NCBI GenBank assembly: GCA_014360655.1
Contig: JACIXC010000010.1
Span: 1-64,000, forward strand
Direction: 5' to 3'
Length of the DNA stretch: 64,000 nt
Source: Actinomycetota bacterium
GTDB lineage: Bacteria; Actinomycetota; Geothermincolia; Geothermincolales; RBG-13-55-18
Shown: piece after piece, positions 7,986 to 18,438 of the stretch
Layout of the letters: each line of letters opens with the position of its first letter
Numbering within the stretch: the stretch's first letter is position 1
The notes under the pieces: generated by a model
Seen by the model: only the letters and a program-made list of their open reading frames with translations
The model's database searches: none
What the model was told of the DNA's origin: nothing
Translations under genes and position numbers: made by a program

Positions 7986-9886
7986 AGACCTCGTTGCTGG
8001 ATTCCATAAGGGGACCGGAAGACCTGCGCGCCCTGAGTTACGAGGAACTCGATCTGCTGGCGGAGGAGATACGGCGGGTGATAGTTGAGACCACCGCGAG
8101 GTGCGGCGGTCACCTCGCCTCGAGCCTCGGGGTGGTGGAACTGACCCTGGCCCTCCACCGCGTTTTCGAGAGCCCGCGCGACCGCATCATCTGGGATGTG
8201 GGGCACCAGAGCTACGCGCATAAGCTGGTCACCGGGCGCCGCGAGAGCTTCGCGCGATTGCGCTGCCGGGGAGGTTGCAGCGGCTTCACGAGGCGCGACG
8301 AGAGCCCTCACGACATGACGAACGCCGGCCATTCCAGCACCGCCGTCAGTTACGCGCTCGCGATGGCCGTGGCCAGGGACATGCGCGGGGAGGATCACCA
8401 CGTGGTGGCGGTGATCGGGGATGGCTCCCTGACCGGCGGAGTGGCGTTCGAGGCGCTGAACCAGGTGGGTTCCCTGAAAAAGGATCTCATCATCGTGCTC
8501 AACGACAACGGGATGTCCATCTCGCGCAACGTGGGCGCCATGTCCACCTACCTCTCGCAGCTGCGGCTGAACCCCCATTACATCCGCGTCAAGGGGGAGA
8601 TAAAGGAACTCATCGACAGCGTGCCGGTGGTGGGAGAGCCCACCGACCGCCTCATACACTCCTTCAAGGAAAGGGTGAAGAACTTCCTCATCCCGGAGTA
8701 TATCTTCGAGGAGCTGGGGATCCGTTACGTGGGGGTCGTCAACGGGCACGACATCAGGTCGCTGGAGAGGGACCTGGCGTTGGCCAGGGAGACGGAGGGG
8801 CCCGTGCTCATCCACGTGATAACCCGCAAGGGAAAGGGATATGCGCCTGCGGAGAGGGAGCCCGACCTCTTTCACGGGATAGGACCCTTCGACGTCGCGA
8901 CGGGGAAGGTCCTCTCGGAGCCGCAACGCCCCTCCTACACCTCCGTCTTCGGGCGGGTGATGTGCGACATGGCCCGGGCGGAACCGCGCCTGGTGGCCAT
9001 CACCGCCGCCATGAAGCTTGGCACGGGACTCGACGACTTCGCCGTTCTCTTCCCCAGCCGCTTCTTCGACGTGGGCATCGCCGAGCAGCACGCGGTGACG
9101 ATGGCGGCCGGCCTGGCGCTGGACGGTTACCGCCCCGTGGTGTCCATCTACTCCACTTTCCTGCAGAGGGCCTTCGACCAGCTGGTGCAGGAGGTCTGCC
9201 TGCAGAACCTCCCGGTCATCTTCGCCGTTGACAGGGCGGGCCTGGTGGGTGAGGACGGCCCAACCCACCACGGAGCATTCGACCTCTCCTACCTGAGAGT
9301 GCTGCCCAACATGACCGTCATGGCCCCCAGGGACCAGGAGGAGTTGCGGGATATGCTGTGGGCGGCGCTGGAGATGGAAGGACCGGTGGCGGTGCGCTAT
9401 CCTCGCGGGGAAGGCCGTTCGGAAAGGGTCGACCCGCAACCCCGCCCCCTGGAGAGAGGCAGGGGCGTGGTGGCGCGCGAGGGCGACGGTGAAGTGTGCT
9501 TTTTAGCGGTGGGGAGGATGGTGGACGTGGCATGCGAGGCGGCAGAGCTCCTGGCCGCGAAGGGGGTGGAGGCGGAGGTCTTCAACGCGCGGTTCGTGAA
9601 GCCCCTTGACGCGGAGGCGGTGAGGGAGCGTGCCGGCAGGTTCGATCTGCTGGTGACGCTGGAGGAGAACTCCCTCTGCGGCGGCTTCGGCGAGGCGGTG
9701 GCCGCCCTGCTCGAGGAGGCCCGAGCATCCTGCCGGCTCATGCGTTTCGGGCTTCCCGACCGTTTCGTCGAGCACGGAAAGGTGTCCGAGCTTTTCCGGT
9801 GCCTGGGGATAGATGCGCGGTCGGTTGCCGAGACCGTTTACGGCGCTCTCGTGATCGCACCCGAAAACGACCATGGTTCGCCTTGA
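7982..9886 (+). CDS. dxs: 1-deoxy-D-xylulose-5-phosphate synthase
   Basis: Dxs condenses pyruvate and glyceraldehyde 3-phosphate with thiamine diphosphate, the first step of the MEP isoprenoid pathway, and supplies a precursor for thiamine and pyridoxal. The 634 residues match the family length. Visible parts are the N-terminal SSLGVVELTLALH motif, the ThDP/Mg motif VIGDGSLTGG with Asn about 28 residues on (LNDNGMSIS), the RKGKGYAPAE hinge, the Pyr-domain DVGIAEQHAV with the conserved Glu, GLVGEDGPTHHG, and a transketolase C-terminal domain. It starts inside the stop of the preceding small gene and overlaps tlyA by 14 bases, so it belongs to a tightly coupled operon. Confidence 0.97.
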   Translation: MKTSLLDSIRGPEDLRALSYEELDLLAEEIRRVIVETTARCGGHLASSLGVVELTLALHRVFESPRDRIIWDVGHQSYAHKLVTGRRESFARLRCRGGCSGFTRRDESPHDMTNAGHSSTAVSYALAMAVARDMRGEDHHVVAVIGDGSLTGGVAFEALNQVGSLKKDLIIVLNDNGMSISRNVGAMSTYLSQLRLNPHYIRVKGEIKELIDSVPVVGEPTDRLIHSFKERVKNFLIPEYIFEELGIRYVGVVNGHDIRSLERDLALARETEGPVLIHVITRKGKGYAPAEREPDLFHGIGPFDVATGKVLSEPQRPSYTSVFGRVMCDMARAEPRLVAITAAMKLGTGLDDFAVLFPSRFFDVGIAEQHAVTMAAGLALDGYRPVVSIYSTFLQRAFDQLVQEVCLQNLPVIFAVDRAGLVGEDGPTHHGAFDLSYLRVLPNMTVMAPRDQEELRDMLWAALEMEGPVAVRYPRGEGRSERVDPQPRPLERGRGVVAREGDGEVCFLAVGRMVDVACEAAELLAAKGVEAEVFNARFVKPLDAEAVRERAGRFDLLVTLEENSLCGGFGEAVAALLEEARASCRLMRFGLPDRFVEHGKVSELFRCLGIDARSVAETVYGALVIAPENDHGSP

Positions 9887-10700
9887 TCAGTGGCTGGTGG
9901 AGGAGGGGTATTTTCCGTCGCGCGAGAGGGCACGCCTGGCCGTCCTGGCGGGGGAGGTGGCGATAGAGGGAAGGGGCGGGCCCCTGAAGGCCGGGACGAG
10001 GGTGCGTCCCGGCGACCGGGTGATAGTCAAGGAGAGGCCCCGCTTCGTCTCGCGCGGCGGCGACAAGCTGGACGGGGCCTTGCAGCTTTTCGGGCTGGAG
10101 GTGGCCGGCAGGCAAGCCATGGACGTGGGCTCCTCCACCGGGGGATTTACGCACTGCCTGCTCGAGAGAGGGGTGGTCAGGGTAGTCTGCGTGGACGTGG
10201 GAAAGGGACAGCTCCACTGGGACCTGAGGCGCGATCCAAGGGTGACGGTCATGGAGGGCCGTAACGCCCGGGACCTGCTCCGCAAAGACCTTCCTTACGT
10301 ACCCGACCTCGTGGTGGTGGATCTCTCGTTCATCTCGTTGCGCAAGGTCTTGTCGGCGCTCGCGGCTATACTTGACGACGGCGGTGATATGATAGCCTTG
10401 GTCAAGCCGCAGTTCGAGGCGGAGAGAGGCAGGGTGGGAAAGGGAGGCGTGGTGCGCGACCCCGGCGTGCACCGGGATGTGCTGCGGCGGGTGCTCGGTG
10501 ATGCCGGCGAACTCGGGCTGCACCTGCGCGGGCTGCTCCCCTCGCCCCTGCGCGGGGCGGACGGCAACATCGAGTTCTTCGCGTGGTGGTCGAAGGCGGC
10601 GGGGGAGTGCGGGAAGCCGGGAAGCGCGGGAGAGCACGAAGGCCTGATCGAGAAAGCGGTGGAGGAAGCGTGGCTGCGGGTAAAAGAAACGGGGAAATGA
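9873..10700 (+). CDS. tlyA: TlyA family rRNA 2'-O-methyltransferase / hemolysin-like protein
   Basis: The 275-residue protein has an N-terminal S4 RNA-binding domain (MVRLDQWLVEEGYFPSRERA, residues 1-60) and a FtsJ-like SAM-dependent methyltransferase domain. The SAM motif is DVGSSTGGFTHCLLERG (about residues 85-101), and the later catalytic-type positions fall in VVDLSFISLRKVL and LVKPQFEAER. Mycobacterial TlyA 2'-O-methylates cytidines in 16S and 23S rRNA and affects capreomycin sensitivity. The gene lies between dxs and nadK, a common actinobacterial and firmicute order. It overlaps dxs by 14 bases and its stop overlaps the nadK start (ATGA). Confidence 0.95.
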   Translation: MVRLDQWLVEEGYFPSRERARLAVLAGEVAIEGRGGPLKAGTRVRPGDRVIVKERPRFVSRGGDKLDGALQLFGLEVAGRQAMDVGSSTGGFTHCLLERGVVRVVCVDVGKGQLHWDLRRDPRVTVMEGRNARDLLRKDLPYVPDLVVVDLSFISLRKVLSALAAILDDGGDMIALVKPQFEAERGRVGKGGVVRDPGVHRDVLRRVLGDAGELGLHLRGLLPSPLRGADGNIEFFAWWSKAAGECGKPGSAGEHEGLIEKAVEEAWLRVKETGK

Positions 10701-11557
10701 TAAACGTGGGCGTCATGCCCCATGCCCTCAAGCAGGAGACGCTCAGGGCTGCAGAGGAACTGTGCCGCTGGCTGCTGCAGAAGGGCAGGCTCCCCCGCGT
10801 GCTCGAGGAGGACGCGCAAGAGATGGCATGCGAGGGAAGCGTTTTGCCCGGTGAGCGTTTCATCGAGGACCTTGACCTTGTCATCTCCCTGGGAGGAGAC
10901 GGAGCCATGCTGCGCGCAGCGGCCTGGGCTTACCGGGCCGATGCTCCCGTTCTGGGGATCAACCTGGGCAAGAAGGGCTTTCTCACCGCCATGGACCTCG
11001 GCGGGATGTACGAGGGGCTGGAGCAGGTGCTTGCCGGGCGTTACCTGCAGCAGGAGCGCATGGTGCTCGAGTGCCGGCTGGCCGAAGAGACCGGGGGCGA
11101 ACCCCATTACGCCGTCAACGAAGTGGTGGTGGGAAAGCGTGAACTGCAGAGGATGATCCGGCTGGAGGTGGATATCAACGGCCGCTACTTCCACTATTAC
11201 GCGGGGGACGGGGTGATCTTCGCGACGCCCACCGGCTCCACGGCCTATTCCCTGTCGGCAGGGGGGCCCATAGTGGACCCCAACATCGACTGCATAATCC
11301 TCACCCCCATCTGCAGCCATTCCCTGCTGGACCGGTCGGTGATCATCTCCCCCGAAAGCGAGATACAGGTGCTGGTGCATCGCGAGAGGGTGATGCCGTC
11401 CCTCTCCGTCGACGGCAGGGAAGAGATAAACCTCACCCATGGGGGCAGGGTGCTGGTGCGCAGGGCGGAGCGCAGGTTGCACATGATCAAGTCCGTCGGC
11501 TATTCCTTCTACAGTCTGTTGCGGGAAAAATTCGACTTTCCCGACGGCGGCAAGTGA
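10697..11557 (+). CDS. nadK: NAD kinase
   Basis: NadK phosphorylates NAD to NADP. The ATG at 10697 overlaps the tlyA stop (ATGA) and gives a 286-residue protein, a normal length; the frame is open further upstream, but that part lies inside tlyA and has no family similarity. The diagnostic motifs are VISLGGDGAMLRAA (GGDG), NLGKKGFLT and ATPTGSTAYSLSAGGPI, the last two being the NAD-binding signature. The C-terminal beta-rich domain (VSVDGREE-type segment SLSVDGREEINL) is complete. It forms part of the dxs-tlyA-nadK-recN operon. Confidence 0.96.
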   Translation: MINVGVMPHALKQETLRAAEELCRWLLQKGRLPRVLEEDAQEMACEGSVLPGERFIEDLDLVISLGGDGAMLRAAAWAYRADAPVLGINLGKKGFLTAMDLGGMYEGLEQVLAGRYLQQERMVLECRLAEETGGEPHYAVNEVVVGKRELQRMIRLEVDINGRYFHYYAGDGVIFATPTGSTAYSLSAGGPIVDPNIDCIILTPICSHSLLDRSVIISPESEIQVLVHRERVMPSLSVDGREEINLTHGGRVLVRRAERRLHMIKSVGYSFYSLLREKFDFPDGGK

Positions 11558-11581
11558 CGTCTCGAGCCAGCGGAGGTCGGC

Positions 11582-13273
11582 ATGCTGAGGGAGATGCGGG
11601 TGAGGGACCTGGCGCTTATCAGGGAGGCGCACCTCGAGTTCTCGCCCGGATTGAACGTTCTCACCGGCGAGACCGGTGCGGGCAAGACGGTGCTGGTGGA
11701 GGCGCTCGGACTCCTTCTCGGCGGGCGGGGGGACATCGGCATGATCCGTCCCGGGGCGGAGAGGCTGGAGCTCGAAGCCGCCTTCGAGCTGCGCGGGAAC
11801 GATGGGTTGCGCAGGTACCTCGAGGAGGAAGGGCTGGAGTGCGAGGGGGAGGAGCTGATCCTGCGTCGCGTGCTCGGCGGCGACGGCAAGGGGCGCTGTT
11901 ACGTCAACGACAGGATGTGCACCGTGGGCACGCTGGCGAGGATAGGCGAGTTCCTGGTGGACATCCACGGGCAGCACGAGCACCAGAGACTGCTGCGGAG
12001 CGCCGCCCACCTCCAGTACCTCGATGATTACGGCTCCCCGGGGCACCAGGAAAGACTGAGGGTCTACCGCGCCCTTCACGCACGCTGGCATGCGGCCAGG
12101 GAAGGCTACCTGCAGGCCGGCATGGACGAGGCGGAGAGACTGCGGGAGATCGACCTCCTGCGCTACCAGGTGCGCGAGATCGAGGCTGCGGGCATCAGGG
12201 AAGGCGAGATGGAGGAGTTGTTGCGTGAGAGGAAGCGCATGCAGAACCGCGAGGAATTGTTCGTGGCCGTCCGCGACGCCCACCGTAGGCTGGCGGGAGG
12301 CGAGGATGGGGAGGGGGCGCTTGACCTGCTGGGAGAAGCCGAGTCCCTGCTGAGGAAGGCCGCCGCCTTGGACGAGGAACTGACCGCGAGGGCGGGAGGC
12401 GTGTGGGAGGCGCAGGGCGTCCTCTCGGATATCGCCCACGAGCTGCATGCCTACCTCGATGCACTCGCCTTCGAGCCGTCCCGGCTCGAGGAGGTGGAGG
12501 CGCGCCTGCACGAGCTCTCGCGCCTGGCGCGGAAGTACGGGGAGCGCAGCGGTGACATCCTGGCCTACCTGGAACGGGCCAAGGAAAGATTGGAGGAACT
12601 GGAGGGCAGCGAGGAGAAGAGGGAGGCGCTGCGCAGAGAGGAGGAGGCGTTGCGACGGGAGCTGGAGGAGGCTTCAAGTGCCCTGAGCGCCTCACGCCGC
12701 GCCCTCGCCGATGAACTCGCGAAGGTTACCAACAGGGAGCTGTCCGAACTGAACATGGGCGGCGTGCGCTTCCGGGTACGCGTGGAGGAGGAAGAGGAGT
12801 TCTCGGTGGCTGGAAGGGACGCGGTGTCCTTCGAGATATCTCCAGGAAAGGACCTGCCCTTCCGGCCCGTGGCCCGCATAGCCTCGGGGGGCGAGCTCTC
12901 CCGCATAACCCTGGCCCTCAAGCTGGCGCTGGCGAGAGCGGATGCCGTTCCCACCCTGGTTTTCGACGAGATCGACGCGGGGATAGGAGGAGAGACCGCC
13001 GACGTGCTTGCCGAGAAGCTTTCCAGGATATCCCGTTACCACCAGGTCTTCACCATAACGCACCTGCCCCAGATAGCCGCAGTTTCCGATGTGCACCTCT
13101 CCGTGAGCAAGCGCCAGTCGCGCAAGGGGATGGTCACGGAGGTCAGGCAACTGGAGGGCGAGGAAAGGTTGCGGGAGTTGGTGCGCATGCTGGGTGGAGA
13201 CGAGAGCACCGCGCGCCAGCACGCCCTGTCCATGCTGGAGCGGGGGAGCTCCCTGCGAGAGAAGGCGTCCTGA
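11582..13273 (+). CDS. recN: DNA repair protein RecN
   Basis: RecN is an SMC-like ATPase acting at DNA double-strand breaks. The 563-residue protein carries Walker A GETGAGKTVLVEAL near the N-terminus (residues 30-43), a Q-loop region ending DIHGQHEHQRLL, a long central coiled coil (about residues 160-385, rich in Glu/Arg/Leu), and in the C-terminal ATPase half the signature ASGGELSRITLALK and Walker B LVFDEIDAGIGGETA. These are the classical RecN features. It has a GGAGGTCGGC ribosome binding site and starts 25 bases after nadK. It is the last gene of the operon; 230 bp without a clear gene follow. Confidence 0.97.
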   Translation: MLREMRVRDLALIREAHLEFSPGLNVLTGETGAGKTVLVEALGLLLGGRGDIGMIRPGAERLELEAAFELRGNDGLRRYLEEEGLECEGEELILRRVLGGDGKGRCYVNDRMCTVGTLARIGEFLVDIHGQHEHQRLLRSAAHLQYLDDYGSPGHQERLRVYRALHARWHAAREGYLQAGMDEAERLREIDLLRYQVREIEAAGIREGEMEELLRERKRMQNREELFVAVRDAHRRLAGGEDGEGALDLLGEAESLLRKAAALDEELTARAGGVWEAQGVLSDIAHELHAYLDALAFEPSRLEEVEARLHELSRLARKYGERSGDILAYLERAKERLEELEGSEEKREALRREEEALRRELEEASSALSASRRALADELAKVTNRELSELNMGGVRFRVRVEEEEEFSVAGRDAVSFEISPGKDLPFRPVARIASGGELSRITLALKLALARADAVPTLVFDEIDAGIGGETADVLAEKLSRISRYHQVFTITHLPQIAAVSDVHLSVSKRQSRKGMVTEVRQLEGEERLRELVRMLGGDESTARQHALSMLERGSSLREKAS

Positions 13274-13503
13274 CCCGTGGCGGCAGCCTGCCACGGGCTG
13301 CGGCGGCCGCCCGGTCATGATGCCGGGGGGGCAGCGATTCGCGAGCGGTCTGCCGGAAACGCGCGGCGCTACGAAGACATGGGTCTAAAGGTCATGAGGG
13401 TTGGACGATCCCGGCTGGATGGAAAAATATGCCTGTGATGCCTTTTGCAAGATTACCGCGGGCTCACGAGGTATGACCTGTTCGTGATGGAGGAGGCCCC
13501 CAG

Positions 13504-14316
<813 letters not shown>

Positions 14317-14319
14317 GTC

Positions 14320-15141
14320 ATGTGGGGGTACGGGTTCGCCCAGAGGGCCCTGGTCGGCGGCGTACTCATAGCCGTCACCTGCTCGCTGCTCTCCTTCTTC
14401 GTGGTGGTGCGCAGGCTGGCCTTCGTGGGCATGGGCATTTCGCACGCCGCTTTCGGCGGGGTCGCCCTGGGGCTTGCGGCGGGCGTCGATCCCGTGCTCG
14501 CGGCGGGAGGGTTCTGTGCCCTGGTCGCCGTGGGCATAGGCTGGCTGGCCCACAAGGGCCGCTTTCACGAGGACACGGTGATAGGCATCCTTTTCGTGAC
14601 CGCCATGGCCCTGGGGGTGGTGCTGGTACGCGTCGCAAACGCCTACAACCTCGACATCATGAGCTACCTCTTCGGCAGCATCCTGGCCCTGGACTGGTCC
14701 GACGTGGCGCTCATCGCGGCCGTCGGCTCGCTGGCCCTCCTGTACGAGCTGATCTTCTTCAAGGAGCTGCTCTTTATCTCCTTCGACCGGGAAACGGCCA
14801 TAGCCAGCGGGTTGCCGGTCCTTGCGGTGGATCACGGTTTCCTGGTGATGCTGTCGCTGGTCATCGTGGTCTCCATCAAGCTGGTGGGCATAATACTCGT
14901 CTCCGCACTGCTGGTGATACCCGCGGCGACGGGCATGCAGCTCTCGCGTAACTACCGGGGAGTCATGGCGCTTTCCCTCGTGACGGGCCTGGCGGCCGTG
15001 CTGCTGGGGCTGTACGTGTCCTTTCACTATGACGTGGCCTCTGGCTCCGCCATCGTGCTCGTCCTCTTCGCCCTCTTCCTGCTCGCTTTTTCCGCCGCAG
15101 CGGTCCGGACCGTCATGCGGAGACGGGGCGGGAGGGGGTGA
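14320..15141 (+). CDS. znuB: Metal ABC transporter permease (ZnuB/MntC-type)
   Basis: The 273-residue protein is almost entirely hydrophobic, with about eight membrane segments. It shows the family's FVVVRRLAFVGMGISHAAFGGVALG region (the cytoplasmic EAA-like loop follows the second segment) and, late in the sequence, VSIKLVGIILVSALLVIPAATG, which is highly characteristic of the ZnuB/TroC ABC-3 family. It directly follows the ATPase gene and must form the membrane channel for it. No periplasmic or lipoprotein metal-binding subunit is encoded nearby. The transported metal is undetermined. Confidence 0.9.
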   Translation: MWGYGFAQRALVGGVLIAVTCSLLSFFVVVRRLAFVGMGISHAAFGGVALGLAAGVDPVLAAGGFCALVAVGIGWLAHKGRFHEDTVIGILFVTAMALGVVLVRVANAYNLDIMSYLFGSILALDWSDVALIAAVGSLALLYELIFFKELLFISFDRETAIASGLPVLAVDHGFLVMLSLVIVVSIKLVGIILVSALLVIPAATGMQLSRNYRGVMALSLVTGLAAVLLGLYVSFHYDVASGSAIVLVLFALFLLAFSAAAVRTVMRRRGGRG

Positions 15142-15267
15142 GTGTGGTCCACGGCGGCAGAAGGCGCCCGCAAGGAAACGCGGAAGTCGCCGGATGGCCC
15201 CTTGATGATGTGCCGTTTCACCGGGCGCTTTCCAGGTCGAGCCGATCGACGGATCTCTTTGGGGCGG

Positions 15268-15296
15268 TTGAGGCTCGGGGGCGGGTGTTCTATACT
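15268..15296 (+). promoter_or_regulatory. Strong promoter for the pyrG leader
   Basis: TTGAGG (15268-15273), a 17-base spacer and TATACT (15291-15296) form one of the best sigma-70-type matches in the window. Transcription would start near 15301-15304 and run through the terminator at 15369-15405 before reaching pyrG at 15451, so the leader RNA would be about 150 bases. Confidence 0.6.
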
Positions 15297-15368
15297 TTGT
15301 ACATCGGTGGCAGGGAAAACGGAGGTGAGCGGCCATAGCTGCAAGTGACGGGATTGCTGGAAAGAAAA

Positions 15369-15405
15369 GGGAATCCCTCCTCTTCGTAGGGATTCCTTCT
15401 CTTTT
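15369..15405 (+). terminator. Intrinsic terminator in the pyrG leader (possible attenuator)
   Basis: A perfect 9-bp stem (GGAATCCCT at 15370-15378 and AGGGATTCC at 15388-15396) with a 9-base loop is followed by TTCTCTTTTT. It lies between the promoter at 15268 and pyrG, so it would stop pyrG transcription unless overcome. It could also terminate read-through from the metal transporter genes. Genes of the Bacillus type control pyrG by CTP-sensitive attenuation at such a hairpin. Confidence 0.8.
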
Positions 15406-15450
15406 TGCAGAATCATTCCTTAGGCGCGGCGCGAAGGGGGAGGTTATGAG

Positions 15451-17091
15451 ATGCCGGTGAAATATATCTTCGTGACCGGGGGCGTATCCTCTTCCCTGGG
15501 GAAGGGGATAACCGCTGCGTCCCTGGGGAGGCTGTTGAAGGCGCGGGGCCTGAAGGTGACCATGCAGAAGATGGACCCCTACATAAACGTGGACCCCGGC
15601 ACCATGAACCCCTTCCAGCACGGGGAGGTCTTCGTGACCGACGACGGGACGGAGACCGACCTTGACCTGGGCCATTACGAGAGGTTCGTGGACGAGCACC
15701 TTGGGCGCGAGAACAACGTGACCACCGGCAGCGTCTACTGGTCCATCATCTCCCGCGAGCGCAAGGGGGAGTTCCTGGGTGGGACCGTGCAGGTCATACC
15801 CCATATCACCAACGAGATCAAGGAGCGTATCCTGCGCCTGACGCGCGCCAGCGAGGTGGACGTGGTGATCACGGAGATAGGGGGAACGGTGGGCGACATC
15901 GAGAGCCTGCCCTTCCTCGAGGCCATCCGCCAGTTCAAGAAGGACGTGGGTCCCGAGAACGTGATGTACGTGCACGTGAGCCTGGTGCCCTACCTCGAGA
16001 CCACGCGGGAGATGAAGACCAAGCCCACCCAGCACAGCGTGAAGGAGCTGAGGTCCATCGGCATACAGCCGGACGTCATCGTGTGCCGCTCCAAGGAGCC
16101 CATCGGCATGGACCTGAAGGACAAGATATCCCTCCTCTGCGACATAGACATCGAGGGCGTGATCTCGGCGCCCACCGCGGAATGCATATACGAGGTGCCC
16201 CTGATGCTGCATGCCGAGGGGCTGGGCGACTACGTGGCCAGGCACCTCGGCCTGGAGGGACACGCGGAGGACCTCTCCGAGTGGGAGGAGATGGTGCACA
16301 GGATAAAATCGGCCCGTGAAGAGGTGACCATCGGCGTGGTGGGGAAATACGTCGACCTGCCGGACGCCTACCTCTCCATCATCGAGAGCCTCAAGCACGG
16401 GGGTTTCGCCCATTTCGCGAGGACGAACATAGTGTGGGTGGCATCGGACGACATCACGCCGCAGAACGCTCCCTCGCTTCTCTCGGGGCTGGACGGGATA
16501 CTGGTCCCCGGCGGCTTCGGGGTGCGGGGAGTTGACGGAAAGGTGGAGGCAATACGCTTCGCGCGGGAGAACAACGTCCCCTTCCTGGGGATATGCCTGG
16601 GGCTGCAGTGCGCGGTTATAGAGGCCGCCCGCAACCTCTGCGGGCTGGAGGGGGCCAACAGCTCGGAGTTCGATCCCGCCACCATGGACCCGGTCATCGA
16701 CCTCCTCCCGAGCCAGAGGGAGGTGGACGAGATGGGCGGCACCATGCGGCTGGGACTCTATCCGTGCAAGTTGCTCGAGGGCTCCCTTGCCCACCGCTGT
16801 TACGGGGAGGAGGTCATATACGAGCGGCACAGGCACCGTTACGAGGTGAACAACCATTACCGGAGCATGCTGCAGGAGGCCGGGCTGGTCTTTTCCGGGC
16901 TCTCTCCCGACGGAAGGCTGGTGGAGATAGTCGAGAGAAGGGATCACCCCTGGTTTATGGCCTGCCAGTTCCACCCCGAGTTCAAATCCCGGCCCAACCG
17001 TCCCCACCCCCTCTTCCGCGATTTCGTGGGCGCCGCCCTGAGACGGCGCATGGGCAGGTCCGAGTCGACGGGATTGCGCGTGGTGGGGTGA
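15451..17091 (+). CDS. pyrG: CTP synthase
   Basis: PyrG makes CTP from UTP, ATP and glutamine. The 546-residue protein has the N-terminal synthase domain ([19 protein letters not shown]-loop, residues 9-26; [28 protein letters not shown]) and the C-terminal class I glutamine amidotransferase domain with nucleophile Cys in [14 protein letters not shown] (about residue 385), [10 protein letters not shown] oxyanion region and the His-Glu pair in [10 protein letters not shown]. Both domains are complete. The ribosome binding site is GGGGGAGGTTATGAG. Upstream lies a promoter and a terminator hairpin within about 180 bases, suggesting control by transcription attenuation. Confidence 0.98.
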   Translation: MPVKYIFVTGGVSSSLGKGITAASLGRLLKARGLKVTMQKMDPYINVDPGTMNPFQHGEVFVTDDGTETDLDLGHYERFVDEHLGRENNVTTGSVYWSIISRERKGEFLGGTVQVIPHITNEIKERILRLTRASEVDVVITEIGGTVGDIESLPFLEAIRQFKKDVGPENVMYVHVSLVPYLETTREMKTKPTQHSVKELRSIGIQPDVIVCRSKEPIGMDLKDKISLLCDIDIEGVISAPTAECIYEVPLMLHAEGLGDYVARHLGLEGHAEDLSEWEEMVHRIKSAREEVTIGVVGKYVDLPDAYLSIIESLKHGGFAHFARTNIVWVASDDITPQNAPSLLSGLDGILVPGGFGVRGVDGKVEAIRFARENNVPFLGICLGLQCAVIEAARNLCGLEGANSSEFDPATMDPVIDLLPSQREVDEMGGTMRLGLYPCKLLEGSLAHRCYGEEVIYERHRHRYEVNNHYRSMLQEAGLVFSGLSPDGRLVEIVERRDHPWFMACQFHPEFKSRPNRPHPLFRDFVGAALRRRMGRSESTGLRVVG

Positions 17092-17307
17092 GGGAGAGAC
17101 CCGCCGGCGTCGACACCACGTGGCCGTTCTCGCGTCCTTGCGGGGTCCCGCACGTGAGTGGCCGGATAAAAGCATGGAAGCCGGGGTTGAGCATGTGCTA
17201 CACATGTACGTGATGAGGCATGCGACCGGCATGGCATACTCCCCGGCAAGGGAGCGAAAAGGGAGCCGGGTACGAGTCGGAGGATGACGCGGCAAGGAGG
17301 AAGATGG

Positions 17308-18438
17308 TTGACGCATGACAGGGTTCTCGAGGAATTCCTCCGCCTGGTAAGGATAGACAGCGAGACCTACCACGAGGGGGAAGCGGTCGCCTACGTATGC
17401 AGGGAGGCGGAACGCGCGGGGCTGCTTCCCTACGTGGACGGGGCGGGCGGCGCCATCGGCGGCGAGGCGGGGAACGTCTACGTGACCGTTCCGGCGAACG
17501 GCCTGGACGCGCCCCCCATCCTCTTCTGCTCCCACCTCGACACCGTGAGTCCCGGACGCGGCATCAAGCCGAGGCTGGTGAACGGGAGGGTGACCTCGGA
17601 CGGAACCACCATCCTCGGGGCCGATTGCAAAGCCGGGGTGGCCGTCATGCTGGAGATGATGCGCATGGCCGCCGAAGGGGCCTTCCGCCACGGGCCCCTC
17701 GAGATGCTCTTTACCGTGGCGGAGGAAAAGCAGCTGCAGGGAGTGCGGAACCTCGAGCCCGGGCGCCTCAAGGCACGGCACGCCTTCGTCCTCGACGGTT
17801 CGGGAGAGGTGGGGGAGATCATCAACGCCTCCCCCACCCAGGACAACCTGGAGTTCATCTTCACCGGCAGGGCCGCCCATGCCGGCGTGGAACCCGAGAA
17901 AGGGATAAACGCCATCTACGGGGCGTGCTGGGCCGTAAGCCTCATGCGCCTGGGGCGCATAGATTCGGAGACCACGGCTAACGTGGGGATCATCCAGGGG
18001 GGGAGGGCAGTGAACATAGTCCCCGACAAGGTGGTCGTGCGGGGAGAGGCAAGGTCGCTGGACGTGGCGAAGCTGGATGGGCAGAGGAAATCCATGATAC
18101 GCGCCGCGCTGGAGGCGGAGACGGCGGTGGGAGTCGGCGTGGAGGTGAAGGTGGAGCGTGCCTACGAGGGCTTTCGCATAGAGCCTAGGGATCCCCTGGT
18201 GTTGCTGGCGGTCGAGGGCGGAAAAGCCATGGGCCTGCCCATGGAGATCCGTGCCTCGGGAGGTGGGAGCGACGCGAATTTCCTCAATACCATGGGTATA
18301 AAGGCGGTTGTGCTGAGCATGGGAGCCAACAGGCCTCACACCACGCAGGAATACATCGAGGCTCGGGACCTGGGGAGACTGCTCCGCCTCTGCCGGGAGA
18401 TCGCGGAGGCGGCGGGAAGGTTACGGAGCGCGACATGA
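17308..18438 (+). CDS. M20 family metallopeptidase (PepT-like)
   Basis: This is a zinc-dependent exopeptidase or amidohydrolase of the M20 family, probably cytoplasmic. Ligand motifs seen are SHLDTVSPG (His and Asp), LGADCKAGVAVML (bridging Asp), VAEEKQLQGV (catalytic and ligand Glu), the LDGSGEVGE motif typical of the PepT-like subgroup, and a late His in GANRPHTTQEYIE. The dimerisation domain (AAHAGVEPEKGINAI) sits between. I place the start at TTG 17308, 7 bases after a strong AAGGAGG; an ATG at 17284 is in frame but has its Shine-Dalgarno too close. The last bases overlap the NUDIX gene start (ATGA), so the two genes are coupled. The peptide specificity is unknown. Confidence 0.9.
   Translation: MTHDRVLEEFLRLVRIDSETYHEGEAVAYVCREAERAGLLPYVDGAGGAIGGEAGNVYVTVPANGLDAPPILFCSHLDTVSPGRGIKPRLVNGRVTSDGTTILGADCKAGVAVMLEMMRMAAEGAFRHGPLEMLFTVAEEKQLQGVRNLEPGRLKARHAFVLDGSGEVGEIINASPTQDNLEFIFTGRAAHAGVEPEKGINAIYGACWAVSLMRLGRIDSETTANVGIIQGGRAVNIVPDKVVVRGEARSLDVAKLDGQRKSMIRAALEAETAVGVGVEVKVERAYEGFRIEPRDPLVLLAVEGGKAMGLPMEIRASGGGSDANFLNTMGIKAVVLSMGANRPHTTQEYIEARDLGRLLRLCREIAEAAGRLRSAT

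Noticed and set aside
15138-15348. Short open frames overlapping the pyrG leader
   Set aside because: They lie over the promoter, and no ribosome binding site or protein character supports them.
16368-16745. Antisense frames over pyrG and many other genes
   Set aside because: High GC third positions create long shadow frames on the opposite strand; the sense proteins are clearly real.
17092-17283. tRNA-like or palindromic sequence before the M20 peptidase
   Set aside because: An ACATGT palindrome is present but no cloverleaf can be drawn.
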